In this document: positions 1 through 5,440 of the stretch, one piece after another
Numbering within the stretch: position 1 is the stretch's first letter
Layout of the letters: each line of letters starts with the position of its first letter
Source: an uncultured Erysipelotrichaceae bacterium
GTDB lineage: Bacteria; Bacillota_I; Bacilli_A; RFN20; CAG-826
Reading direction: 5' to 3'
DNA: 5,886 bases
Assembly: GCA_947303755.1 (NCBI GenBank)
Contig: CAMYZF010000059.1
Span: forward strand, 1 to 5,886
Translations under genes and position numbers: made by a program
Notes under the pieces: model-generated
The model's database searches: none
What the model saw: only the letters and a program-made list of their open reading frames with translations
Told to the model about the DNA's origin: nothing

Positions 1-557
1 CCACTGCAAAACCAGATTCTTTTAAGATTTTGCTCTCACCAAAAGGAAAACAATACAAACAGCAAAACGCCATCGAATTATCTAAAAAAGAAGACATCGT
101 TTTGTTGTGTGGTCACTATGAAGGAGTTGATGAAAGAGTTAACAGTTATGTTGATGAACAATTCTCAATTGGTGACTATGTCTTAACTGGCGGAGAATTA
201 GGAGCGATGGTCATCGCCGATTCTGTTATTCGACTTCTTGATGGAGCGATCACAGAAACCTCATTAGATGAAGAAACGTTCTCAGATGATTTATTAGAAT
301 ATCCTCAATACACTGAACCAAGAGTATTTGAAGGAAAGAAGGTTCCTGATATTCTCTATACCGGTAATCACGAGGCAATTAATAAATATCGAAGAAAAGA
401 AAGCTTGCGTTTAACAAAAACGAATCGACCTGACTTGTTCGCAAAGCACATAAAAACCAAACAAGATATCAAACTTCTAAAAGAAATTGAGGAAGATGAT
501 GAAACTCCTAAATGGTATCTAGATGCTTTAGAAAAAGGCAAGAAATTCAACAAATAA
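1..557 (+). CDS. trmD: tRNA (guanine-N1)-methyltransferase TrmD, 3' part
   Basis: TrmD transfers a methyl group from S-adenosylmethionine to N1 of G37 in tRNAs with G at position 36, which prevents +1 frameshifting. It is a cytoplasmic SPOUT-family dimer with a trefoil-knot SAM site. The reading frame is open from position 3 with no start in view. About 184 residues are visible, and roughly 55-60 N-terminal residues are missing at the window edge. Visible signatures, numbered in the fragment, are ILLSPKGK (9-16), CGHYEGVDER (36-45) and SIGDYVLTGGE (55-65). The Asp of the last motif (58) matches the catalytic Asp of the family. Further on come LLEYPQYTEP and the GNH...RRKESL segment typical of the C-terminal domain. 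The TTG at position 30 lies inside the conserved ILLSPKG strand and is not the start. The Lys/Glu-rich tail after RPDLF is somewhat longer than in Bacillus. The gene ends with TAA at a hairpin terminator and runs convergent to the SRP operon. Confidence 0.96.
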   Translation, partial: TAKPDSFKILLSPKGKQYKQQNAIELSKKEDIVLLCGHYEGVDERVNSYVDEQFSIGDYVLTGGELGAMVIADSVIRLLDGAITETSLDEETFSDDLLEYPQYTEPRVFEGKKVPDILYTGNHEAINKYRRKESLRLTKTNRPDLFAKHIKTKQDIKLLKEIEEDDETPKWYLDALEKGKKFNK

Positions 558-585
558 AAACACCACTATGTGGTGTTTTGTTTTT
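557..585. terminator. Bidirectional rho-independent terminator between trmD and the convergent operon
   Basis: A perfect 10-bp stem pairs AAAACACCAC (557-566) with GTGGTGTTTT (570-579) around a 3-nt TAT loop. On the plus strand T-rich sequence continues through 585, ending trmD transcription. On the minus strand the mirrored A-run gives a U-rich tail, so the same hairpin can end the operon whose last stop codon lies at 599-601. The first base of the stem is the last base of the trmD stop codon. The whole convergent gap is 41 bp and holds nothing else. Confidence 0.9.
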
Positions 586-598
586 CAAAAAGCATTAT

Positions 599-1030
599 CT
601 ATTCGCTTTTTTGTTTTGCTGCTCTATTCTTTTCTTTGTTATAGCAAATTAAGCCAACAATCGAACCAGCTAACGCAACATAAACTTCACCGATAACCGT
701 GAAGACAATTGCAAAAATGTATGCTTTTCTTTCGTGAACTTTTCTGGCTCTTAAAGCAAAGATTGCAGCGAGCAATTCAAGAATAGTGACCACTAAGAAA
801 ACTACAAATAATGTAATTGTAGTTGCAAGTAAAACAGCCTTAGCTGCTTCGACATCTGCAGGCTGAACATTTCCGCGGGCAGCGGCTTCTTGGAGTGCTT
901 GATCAAATGTTCCACTAGCGGTCAAAATCATAAAAATCATGCTAGTGATTGAAGTAATAAAGAATGCTCCAGCACAAACAAAAGCAATGATTGAACCTAC
1001 TAATAATAGAATTCTTGATGTTTTACGCAT
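599..1030 (-). CDS. Small multi-pass membrane protein of unknown function (143 aa)
   Basis: I do not recognise this gene with confidence. The protein has three hydrophobic segments at about residues 7-38, 66-94 and 104-130. Between the first two is a polar loop rich in Ala, Gln and Glu (about 40-65). A basic stretch RARKVHERK (93-101) lies between the second and third, and the tail NKEKNRAAKQKSE is mostly basic. There is no cleavable signal peptide, lipobox or catalytic motif. The size and segment-loop-segment layout recall small Firmicutes membrane proteins such as DUF4064, but that is only a resemblance. A basic N-terminus, basic middle loop and basic tail cannot all be cytoplasmic with three crossings, so one hydrophobic segment may be a hairpin or a re-entrant helix. 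The gene is last in the plsX-to-ffh operon, 14 nt after ffh. The ATG start is fixed by an excellent Shine-Dalgarno. A real gene is very likely; its role is unknown. Confidence 0.85.
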   Translation of the reverse strand: MRKTSRILLLVGSIIAFVCAGAFFITSITSMIFMILTASGTFDQALQEAAARGNVQPADVEAAKAVLLATTITLFVVFLVVTILELLAAIFALRARKVHERKAYIFAIVFTVIGEVYVALAGSIVGLICYNKEKNRAAKQKSE

Positions 1031-1036
1031 ATTGTG

Positions 1037-1044
1037 ACCTCCTT
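1037..1044 (-). promoter_or_regulatory. Strong Shine-Dalgarno for the small membrane protein
   Basis: On the minus strand AAGGAGGT, the full anti-SD complement, sits 6 nt before the ATG at 1030. It directly abuts the ffh stop codon TAG (1047-1045). It is the best ribosome binding site in the operon and suggests the last gene is translated independently and efficiently, not only by coupling to ffh. Confidence 0.9.
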
Positions 1045-2397
1045 CTACATCATTGAGCCCGGTGGGAATCCCATTCCAGGGGGCATGCGACCAGTCTTTT
1101 TATATTGTTGCATCTTTTTCATCATTTCGAGCATAGACTCGTAACGTTTTAAAAGACGGTTGATGTCTGCGTTGGTTTTTCCTGAACCTTTTGCAATTCT
1201 AACTTTACGAGAATTCTTGAGAACTTCAGGGTTTTCTCTTTCATAAGGCGTCATTGAATTAATGATCGCCTCAAAGTTTTTCATTTCTTTTTCACCAGCT
1301 TCTTTTTGTTCATCAGTGATTTTTGGCATACCAGGAATAAGTTTAAGTAAGCCACCTAATGAGCCAAGTTTCTGGATTCGTTTCATTTGTTTTAATAAAT
1401 CATCGAGAGTGAATTTGCCTTGCATCATAAGCTCAGCATCTTTTCTCGCTTCTTTTTCATCAATTTCTTCTTGAACTTTTTCGACCAAAGTAACGACGTC
1501 ACCCATTCCTAAAATACGATCTGCCATACGGTCAGGATGGAAGACATCTAAATCTGTTAATTTTTCACCAGTACCAGCAAATTTAATTGGGACACCAGTT
1601 AAATGCTTGATTGATAAAGCCGAACCACCACGAGCATCGCCATCAAGTTTTGACATGATGATACCAGTGAGATTCAAAGATGAATTAAAGGCCTTAGCAA
1701 CATTGATTGCGTCTTGACCGCTCATCGCATCGACAAGTAAGAGAATTTCATTAGGATTAATGCTCGCATTAATATCTTGAAGTTCTTTCATTAGTAATTC
1801 ATCAATTTGAAGTCGACCGGCAGTATCTAAAATAAGAACATCGAAGTGATCGTTATAAGCTTTGTCTTTGGCTTTCTTAGCGATTTCAACAGGCGAAACA
1901 TTAGTGCCCATTGAGAAAACAGGAACATCAATTTGTTTACCAATTTGCTCTAACTGATCAATAGCGGCTGGACGATAAACGTCACCTGCGGCAAGAAGAA
2001 CTTTTTTGCCAAGTTTCTTTTTCATCAAGTTAGCGAGCTTACCAGCGGATGTAGTTTTACCTGTACCTTGTAGACCGACTAACATGATGATGGTTGGTTT
2101 GTTCTTTTCGTATTTGATTTCACTTTCCCCAGAACCAAGAAGTTCGGTAAGTTCATCGTGAACGATTTTAACAACCATTTGAGATGGATTAAGTTTGGTG
2201 TAGACTTCCGCACCGATGGCTTTTTGTTTAACTTGTTCAACAAATTCTTTGACAACCTTAAAATTAACATCAGCTTCAAGTAAAGCGATGCGAACTTCTT
2301 TAAGCATCTCGTCCATGTTGGCTTCGGTTAATCTAGATTGACCTCTAACCTTTTTTAAGATGCGCTGAAATTTTTCACTCAAAGACTCAAACGCCAT
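1045..2397 (-). CDS. ffh: Signal recognition particle GTPase Ffh (SRP54)
   Basis: Ffh binds the SRP RNA and signal sequences emerging from the ribosome, then delivers the ribosome to FtsY at the membrane with mutual GTP hydrolysis. The 450-aa protein is full length for the family. The N domain spans about residues 1-95. The G domain has the P-loop GLQGTGKT (108-115), GDVYRPAA (138-145), DTAGR (191-195), SKLDGDARGG (249-258) and GTGEK (275-279). The M domain starts near 325 and carries the flexible finger region around LGSLGGLLKLIPGMP. It also has the RNA-binding helix-turn-helix with SRKVRIAKGSG (396-406) and a Met/Gly/Pro-rich end (438-450). The guanine-specificity motif reads SKLD where TKLD is usual, a mild change. 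The start ATG overlaps the end of ylxM by 11 nt and has its own Shine-Dalgarno inside ylxM. The gene ends in TAG. Confidence 0.98.
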   Translation of the reverse strand: MAFESLSEKFQRILKKVRGQSRLTEANMDEMLKEVRIALLEADVNFKVVKEFVEQVKQKAIGAEVYTKLNPSQMVVKIVHDELTELLGSGESEIKYEKNKPTIIMLVGLQGTGKTTSAGKLANLMKKKLGKKVLLAAGDVYRPAAIDQLEQIGKQIDVPVFSMGTNVSPVEIAKKAKDKAYNDHFDVLILDTAGRLQIDELLMKELQDINASINPNEILLLVDAMSGQDAINVAKAFNSSLNLTGIIMSKLDGDARGGSALSIKHLTGVPIKFAGTGEKLTDLDVFHPDRMADRILGMGDVVTLVEKVQEEIDEKEARKDAELMMQGKFTLDDLLKQMKRIQKLGSLGGLLKLIPGMPKITDEQKEAGEKEMKNFEAIINSMTPYERENPEVLKNSRKVRIAKGSGKTNADINRLLKRYESMLEMMKKMQQYKKTGRMPPGMGFPPGSMM

Positions 2398-2689
2398 CTT
2401 TAATCCTCTCCTCTATTTTTGCGATAACAGCCTTGCTTTGTTCATCATCAAATGAATCAAAAACTCTGCAAAGCCCCAATTTCTTTTCAAAATTCTCTAA
2501 TTTTTCTGTGGACTTCTTAAGAGCGTCTGCAACCGCTGTTCTAGAGATTTTTCTAAACTCAGAAATCTCACTTAATGAAAGGTCGCAGAAATAATAATCC
2601 GACATAATGTCATATTGTGACTTAGTTAAAAGAGAACCGTAGAGGTCCATAAGTCTATTAATTTTTGCCACTTTCTTTACGTCGTTCAT
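2387..2689 (-). CDS. ylxM: YlxM/UPF0122 helix-turn-helix SRP-associated protein
   Basis: This 100-aa protein belongs to the YlxM (UPF0122) family, small helical proteins with a sigma-70 region-4-like helix-turn-helix, nearly always encoded beside ffh. In streptococci YlxM has been reported to bind SRP components and modulate GTPase activity. Family signatures are LMDLYGSLLTKSQYDIMSDYY (13-33), the HTH about 38-60 (LSLSEISEFRKISRTAVADA), and the following helix ending in EKKLGL (68-73). Length is near the usual 100-115. The start ATG is 1 nt after the ftsY stop (TAATATG). No convincing Shine-Dalgarno lies at the right distance; the nearest GGA is about 19 nt away, so translation probably depends on ribosomes ending ftsY. 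The next Met (14) would delete part of the first conserved helix. The TGA stop lies inside the start of ffh. Confidence 0.93.
   Translation of the reverse strand: MNDVKKVAKINRLMDLYGSLLTKSQYDIMSDYYFCDLSLSEISEFRKISRTAVADALKKSTEKLENFEKKLGLCRVFDSFDDEQSKAVIAKIEERIKDGV
2405..2412 (-). promoter_or_regulatory. Shine-Dalgarno of ffh inside the ylxM coding region
   Basis: The minus strand reads AGGAGAGG here. AGGAG lies 10 nt before the ffh ATG and the overlapping AGAGG lies 7 nt before it. The site is within the last codons of ylxM, so ffh can initiate on its own as well as by coupling to ylxM termination. Confidence 0.75.
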
Positions 2690-2690
2690 A

Positions 2691-3662
2691 TTATTTTGCT
2701 AAACATAGTCCGTATAAATATTTATCTAAGTCGAACTCTTCTAAATCGTCCATCTTTTCACCTAAACCGATGAAACGAACTGGAATACCGAGTTCATCAC
2801 GAATCGCTAAAATAATTCCACCTTTGGATGTCCCATCCATTTTGGTAATTACGATACCAGTAAGCTTAATACAATCAAGGAATTGTTTGGCTTGTAAAAC
2901 GCCATTTTGACCAGTAGTTGCGTCAATAACTAAAAATGCTTCATGAGGTGCATCAGGAATTTCTTTAGAAATAACTCTAGAAATCTTGGCGAGCTCATTC
3001 ATTAAATTGGTTTTGTTTTGTAAGCGTCCAGCGGTGTCAACAATCAATAAATCAATACCTTGAAGCTTAGCCTGTTTAGCACCCTCATAGGCAACACTTG
3101 CTGGATCAGATTCTGGCTTTCCAACAACGATTGGACATTTAAGTCTTTCAGACCAAATCGTAAGTTGTTCCACCGCACCTGCTCTAAAAGTATCCGCAGC
3201 GCAAAGCATAACCTTCTTACCTTTATTTAGATATCGATACGCCAATTTAGCAATTGAAGTAGTTTTACCAACGCCATTTACACCAGCGACCAATAAAACT
3301 GTTGGGCCATCGTTAACGAATTGAATCTCGTTAACAATATCGCCTTTTTCAGCGTAACCAACGAACATCTTATCAACCACTAATTCATTGATTTCTTTAG
3401 GATCTTTGATATTGCTATTTTCACTTTCATCGATAACTTCTTCGATGATTCTTAAAGTTAAAGAAACACCAACATCGGCTTCAATGAGAATCTCTTCAAG
3501 TTGCTCAAAATAATCTTGATTAACTTCCTTATATCTTTTGGAAAGTTCATCAAGTTTGTTTGCAAAATTTTCACGTGATTTCGACATTCCTGAAACATAA
3601 GTTTCAGTTTCTTTCACGTTCTTTTTAGCAATCTTTTCTTTAAGAAACTTGAATAGACCCAT
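2691..3662 (-). CDS. ftsY: Signal recognition particle receptor FtsY
   Basis: FtsY is the SRP receptor GTPase at the cytoplasmic membrane; it forms a heterodimer with Ffh through paired NG domains and hands the ribosome to SecYEG. The 323-aa protein has a short basic, amphipathic N-terminus (MGLFKFLKEKIAKKN) that probably serves as the membrane anchor. There is no long acidic A domain like that of E. coli, which is usual in Firmicutes. The N domain covers about residues 25-105. G-domain motifs are GVNGVGKT (127-134), DTFRAGA (157-163), DTAGR (209-213), TKMDGTSKGG (273-282) and GLGEK (299-303). DTFRAGA and DGTSKGG distinguish FtsY from Ffh. The protein ends normally near DLDKYLYGL. The start shares one base with the rnc stop (TAATG), and only a weak purine-rich AGAAAGAAG precedes it, pointing to coupled translation. 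In Bacillus smc lies between rnc and ftsY; there is no room for it here. Confidence 0.98.
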   Translation of the reverse strand: MGLFKFLKEKIAKKNVKETETYVSGMSKSRENFANKLDELSKRYKEVNQDYFEQLEEILIEADVGVSLTLRIIEEVIDESENSNIKDPKEINELVVDKMFVGYAEKGDIVNEIQFVNDGPTVLLVAGVNGVGKTTSIAKLAYRYLNKGKKVMLCAADTFRAGAVEQLTIWSERLKCPIVVGKPESDPASVAYEGAKQAKLQGIDLLIVDTAGRLQNKTNLMNELAKISRVISKEIPDAPHEAFLVIDATTGQNGVLQAKQFLDCIKLTGIVITKMDGTSKGGIILAIRDELGIPVRFIGLGEKMDDLEEFDLDKYLYGLCLAK

Positions 3663-4345
3663 TATTTAGATGCTTCTTTCTGTAAGGCGAGTTTTGCCGC
3701 CATTTGTTCGGCTTGCTTTTTAGTGGTGCCTTCACCTCTTCCGAGTTCCATACCATCAAACATAACAGCGACGACGAATCTTCTATCGTGAGATGGACCG
3801 CTTTCAGACACAACTTTGTAAACGACTGATTCACGATGCTCTGCTTGAATTTCTTCTTGGAGTTTGGACTTGTAGTCAGTTGAATCTTCTTCGTTATAGT
3901 TTTTAATTGGATTAATGAAAATATCGATGAGTAATTTTCTTGTAACATCAAATCCTTGATCTAGATAAAGCGCGCCGATGAAGGCTTCAAAGACATCTTC
4001 AAGAAGATGTTTAGCTTTAGAGATGTCTCCAGAGAAGGAATTACCGACACGAATGTAATTTGGGAAATCGTATTTACGAGCAAGGGCCGCTAAATTATCA
4101 GTAGAGACTAAAACCGATTTCATCTTAGTAAGTGGACCTTGGGTCATTTCTGGACGAGCTCCATAGGAGATTTCTGAGACGACCATACCGATGACTGAGT
4201 CACCTAAAAATTCCATTCTTTCATAGTCGTGATGCTTTGTGTTCGCATCTGCATTGTATGAAGAGTGGGTAAAAGCTGTTTCATATAATGAAACATGTTT
4301 TGGTTTAATGCTTAGTTTTTCTAATAGTTCAGTAATCGGTTTCAT
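3662..4345 (-). CDS. rnc: Ribonuclease III
   Basis: RNase III is a Mg2+-dependent homodimer that cuts double-stranded RNA, processing rRNA precursors and, in Gram-positive bacteria, the small SRP RNA. The 227-aa protein is full length. The endonuclease domain (about 1-150) has the signature ERMEFLGDSVI (42-52), with catalytic Glu45 and Asp49. The second acidic pair, Asp117 and Glu120, lies in LLEDVFEAFIGALYLDQGF (114-132). The C-terminal double-stranded RNA-binding domain runs about 157-224, ending in the GEGTTKKQAEQMAAKLAL stretch that carries the conserved Lys residues. All expected active-site acids are present. The ATG overlaps the plsX stop as ATGA, and upstream there is only a weak AAAGAGA about 12 nt away, so coupling to plsX is likely. 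Neighbouring ftsY and ffh make the link to SRP RNA maturation plausible, but that is inference. Confidence 0.98.
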   Translation of the reverse strand: MKPITELLEKLSIKPKHVSLYETAFTHSSYNADANTKHHDYERMEFLGDSVIGMVVSEISYGARPEMTQGPLTKMKSVLVSTDNLAALARKYDFPNYIRVGNSFSGDISKAKHLLEDVFEAFIGALYLDQGFDVTRKLLIDIFINPIKNYNEEDSTDYKSKLQEEIQAEHRESVVYKVVSESGPSHDRRFVVAVMFDGMELGRGEGTTKKQAEQMAAKLALQKEASK

Positions 4346-5313
4346 AATTTTAATGTCTCTTTAATCTTGTTAACGGTCTGTTTTTTAGCAGAGGTATAAG
4401 CGACATTTAAAGATCCATAGAATGACTCTTCATCAGCATTTCCATGTGCCTTAACAGCAATCTTATTAACACCGATAAGAAGAGCACCACCAACTTTCTT
4501 ATAATTCATGGTCTCTAACATTCCCGCTAAACCTTTCTTAGCAAAAACATAACCCAATTTAGCTCTTCCTGAAGATAAGAAGGCTTGTTTCATTAAGGTT
4601 CCCATCATCTTAGCCATACCTTCGCTTCCCTTAAGGAAGATGTTTCCGGTAAAGCCATCGCAAGCGACAACATCAGCTTCACCTTGGAAAGCGTATCTAG
4701 CTTCAATGTAACCTTTGAAATTTTCTTGACCTTTAAGTAAGGCATAAGTCTCTTTTGTGAGAGGATTTCCTTTACCTTCTTCGGTACCGTTATTTAATAA
4801 ATAAACGTTCGGATGTTCTTTATCATAGAATGCTTGATAATAAGCTTCGCCAATCTTTGCGAATTGATAAAGTTCTTTCGCGCTATTTTCAGAACTTGCA
4901 CCAACGTCAAGAATAACAACATATTTTCCCTTAATTAAAGTTGGGAATTGAGTAATTAATGCAGGTCTATCAACACCTTCAATCTTTTTGATGATTAAGG
5001 TACACAAAGAAAGAAAAGCGGCTGTTGAACCTGCCGATAAAACAGCGTCAGCATTTTCAGTGATTGTTGCATTGACTGCTTTGTAAACAGATGAATCTTT
5101 ATCTCTCATCGCTTGAAGAGCGCCACACTCCATAGGAGCGATAGTTTTAGAAGGAATGATTTTAACTTTTCCTTTTAAAGGTTCAAGAACCTTCTCTTCG
5201 CCTACAGCGATGATTTCGACATCATCATGATCATTTAAGAATTTTTGGACAGCGGCAATTGTTGGTGTTGCACCATTATCGCCACCCATCATATCAACTA
5301 CAATTTTAACCAT
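4342..5313 (-). CDS. plsX: Phosphate acyltransferase PlsX
   Basis: PlsX converts acyl-ACP and phosphate to acyl-phosphate, the donor used by PlsY to acylate glycerol-3-phosphate at the start of phospholipid synthesis. It is a soluble homodimer that associates peripherally with the membrane. The 323-aa protein is full length. Motifs are VVDMMGGDNG (5-14), MRDKDSSV (69-76), LSAGSTAAF (92-100), ILDVGASSEN (134-143), LLNNGTEEGKGN (172-183), ADVVACDGFTGN (213-224) and GGALLIGVN...KAHGNAD (275-294). In two conserved positions the usual Asn (SAGNT, DVGAN) is Ser (residues 96 and 140). The ATG has GGAG 8 nt upstream. The gene heads the operon; its end overlaps rnc by 4 nt. No acpP or fab genes adjoin it, unlike in Bacillus, and no fapR lies before it. 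Confidence 0.97.
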   Translation of the reverse strand: MVKIVVDMMGGDNGATPTIAAVQKFLNDHDDVEIIAVGEEKVLEPLKGKVKIIPSKTIAPMECGALQAMRDKDSSVYKAVNATITENADAVLSAGSTAAFLSLCTLIIKKIEGVDRPALITQFPTLIKGKYVVILDVGASSENSAKELYQFAKIGEAYYQAFYDKEHPNVYLLNNGTEEGKGNPLTKETYALLKGQENFKGYIEARYAFQGEADVVACDGFTGNIFLKGSEGMAKMMGTLMKQAFLSSGRAKLGYVFAKKGLAGMLETMNYKKVGGALLIGVNKIAVKAHGNADEESFYGSLNVAYTSAKKQTVNKIKETLKL

Positions 5314-5321
5314 ATTAAAAT

Positions 5322-5325
5322 CTCC
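5322..5325 (-). promoter_or_regulatory. Shine-Dalgarno of plsX
   Basis: The minus strand has GTGGAG with GGAG ending 8 nt before the plsX ATG. This supports the ATG at 5313 as the start. If the extended -10 just upstream is used, the transcript would begin almost at this site, giving an unusually short leader of about a dozen bases. Confidence 0.7.
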
Positions 5326-5343
5326 ACGTGTATTTTATCACGT
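5326..5343 (-). repeat. Inverted repeat bracketing the candidate plsX -10 element
   Basis: Five-base arms ACGTG (5343-5339 on the minus strand) and CACGT (5330-5326) flank an 8-bp AT-only spacer, ATAAAATA. The spacer contains most of the candidate -10 hexamer, so a protein bound to the arms would cover the promoter. Read as RNA, two extra U-G pairs would extend the stem toward the plsX Shine-Dalgarno. The arms are short and the sequence is AT-rich, so chance is possible. Confidence 0.4.
5332..5340 (-). promoter_or_regulatory. Candidate extended -10 promoter for the plsX operon
   Basis: The minus strand reads TGATAAAAT, which fits the extended -10 consensus TGnTATAAT with one mismatch in the hexamer. 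At the normal distance the -35 region is poor (TTAGGA at an 18-bp spacing), which extended -10 promoters tolerate. The predicted start of transcription is about 5325. The 127-bp gap after recG is the only sizeable non-coding stretch upstream of the six-gene cluster, so a promoter is expected here. Read-through from recG is also possible. Confidence 0.4.
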
Positions 5344-5364
5344 AAATGCAATATATCCTAAAGA

Positions 5365-5380
5365 AAACAATAAATTGTTT
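5365..5380. repeat. 16-bp AT-rich dyad (7-2-7) in the recG-plsX gap
   Basis: The sequence AAACAATAAATTGTTT has perfect 7-bp arms, AAACAAT and ATTGTTT, around 2 bases. On the minus strand it is followed by TCTTT, so it could act as a weak terminator after recG, about 60 bp beyond the stop codon. With only one G-C pair the stem would be feeble. It could equally be a repressor operator upstream of the plsX promoter, or chance in AT-rich DNA. Confidence 0.35.
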
Positions 5381-5440
5381 GTAATTGATATGTATTTTTT
5401 AAGTAATTAATATATTTATGAGATAACAAAACTGTCATCT

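Noticed and set aside
368..553. Minus-strand open frame antisense to the end of trmD
   Set aside because: It mirrors conserved TrmD coding sequence, has no ribosome binding site noted and its Ser/Phe/Arg-rich translation is typical of antisense shadows.
30..557. TTG at position 30 as the start of a complete 175-aa gene
   Set aside because: The frame is open upstream to position 3 and encodes the strand leading into the conserved TrmD ILLSPKG motif, so the gene is simply cut by the window edge.
1262..1474. Plus-strand open frame of 70 codons antisense to ffh
   Set aside because: It lies wholly inside the conserved M domain coding region of ffh and its translation has no family resemblance; it is a shadow of codon bias.
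2079..2279. Minus-strand open frame in another phase within ffh
   Set aside because: It overlaps the Ffh N domain and P-loop coding region and yields low-complexity Lys/Leu/Asn sequence.
2665..2910. Plus-strand open frame of 81 codons antisense to ftsY and the start of ylxM
   Set aside because: It covers conserved ftsY G-domain codons, has no recognisable motif and spans two genes of the operon; a shadow frame.
3640..3951. Minus-strand open frame of 103 codons in another phase within rnc
   Set aside because: The rnc frame here encodes an intact double-stranded RNA-binding domain; the alternative frame is Ser/Lys/Gln-rich without motifs.
5314..5440. SRP RNA, tRNA or riboswitch in the recG-plsX gap
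   Set aside because: The gap is very AT-rich with only two short dyads; no tRNA-like arms, no SRP tetraloop helix and no G/C-bearing conserved riboswitch core could be seen.
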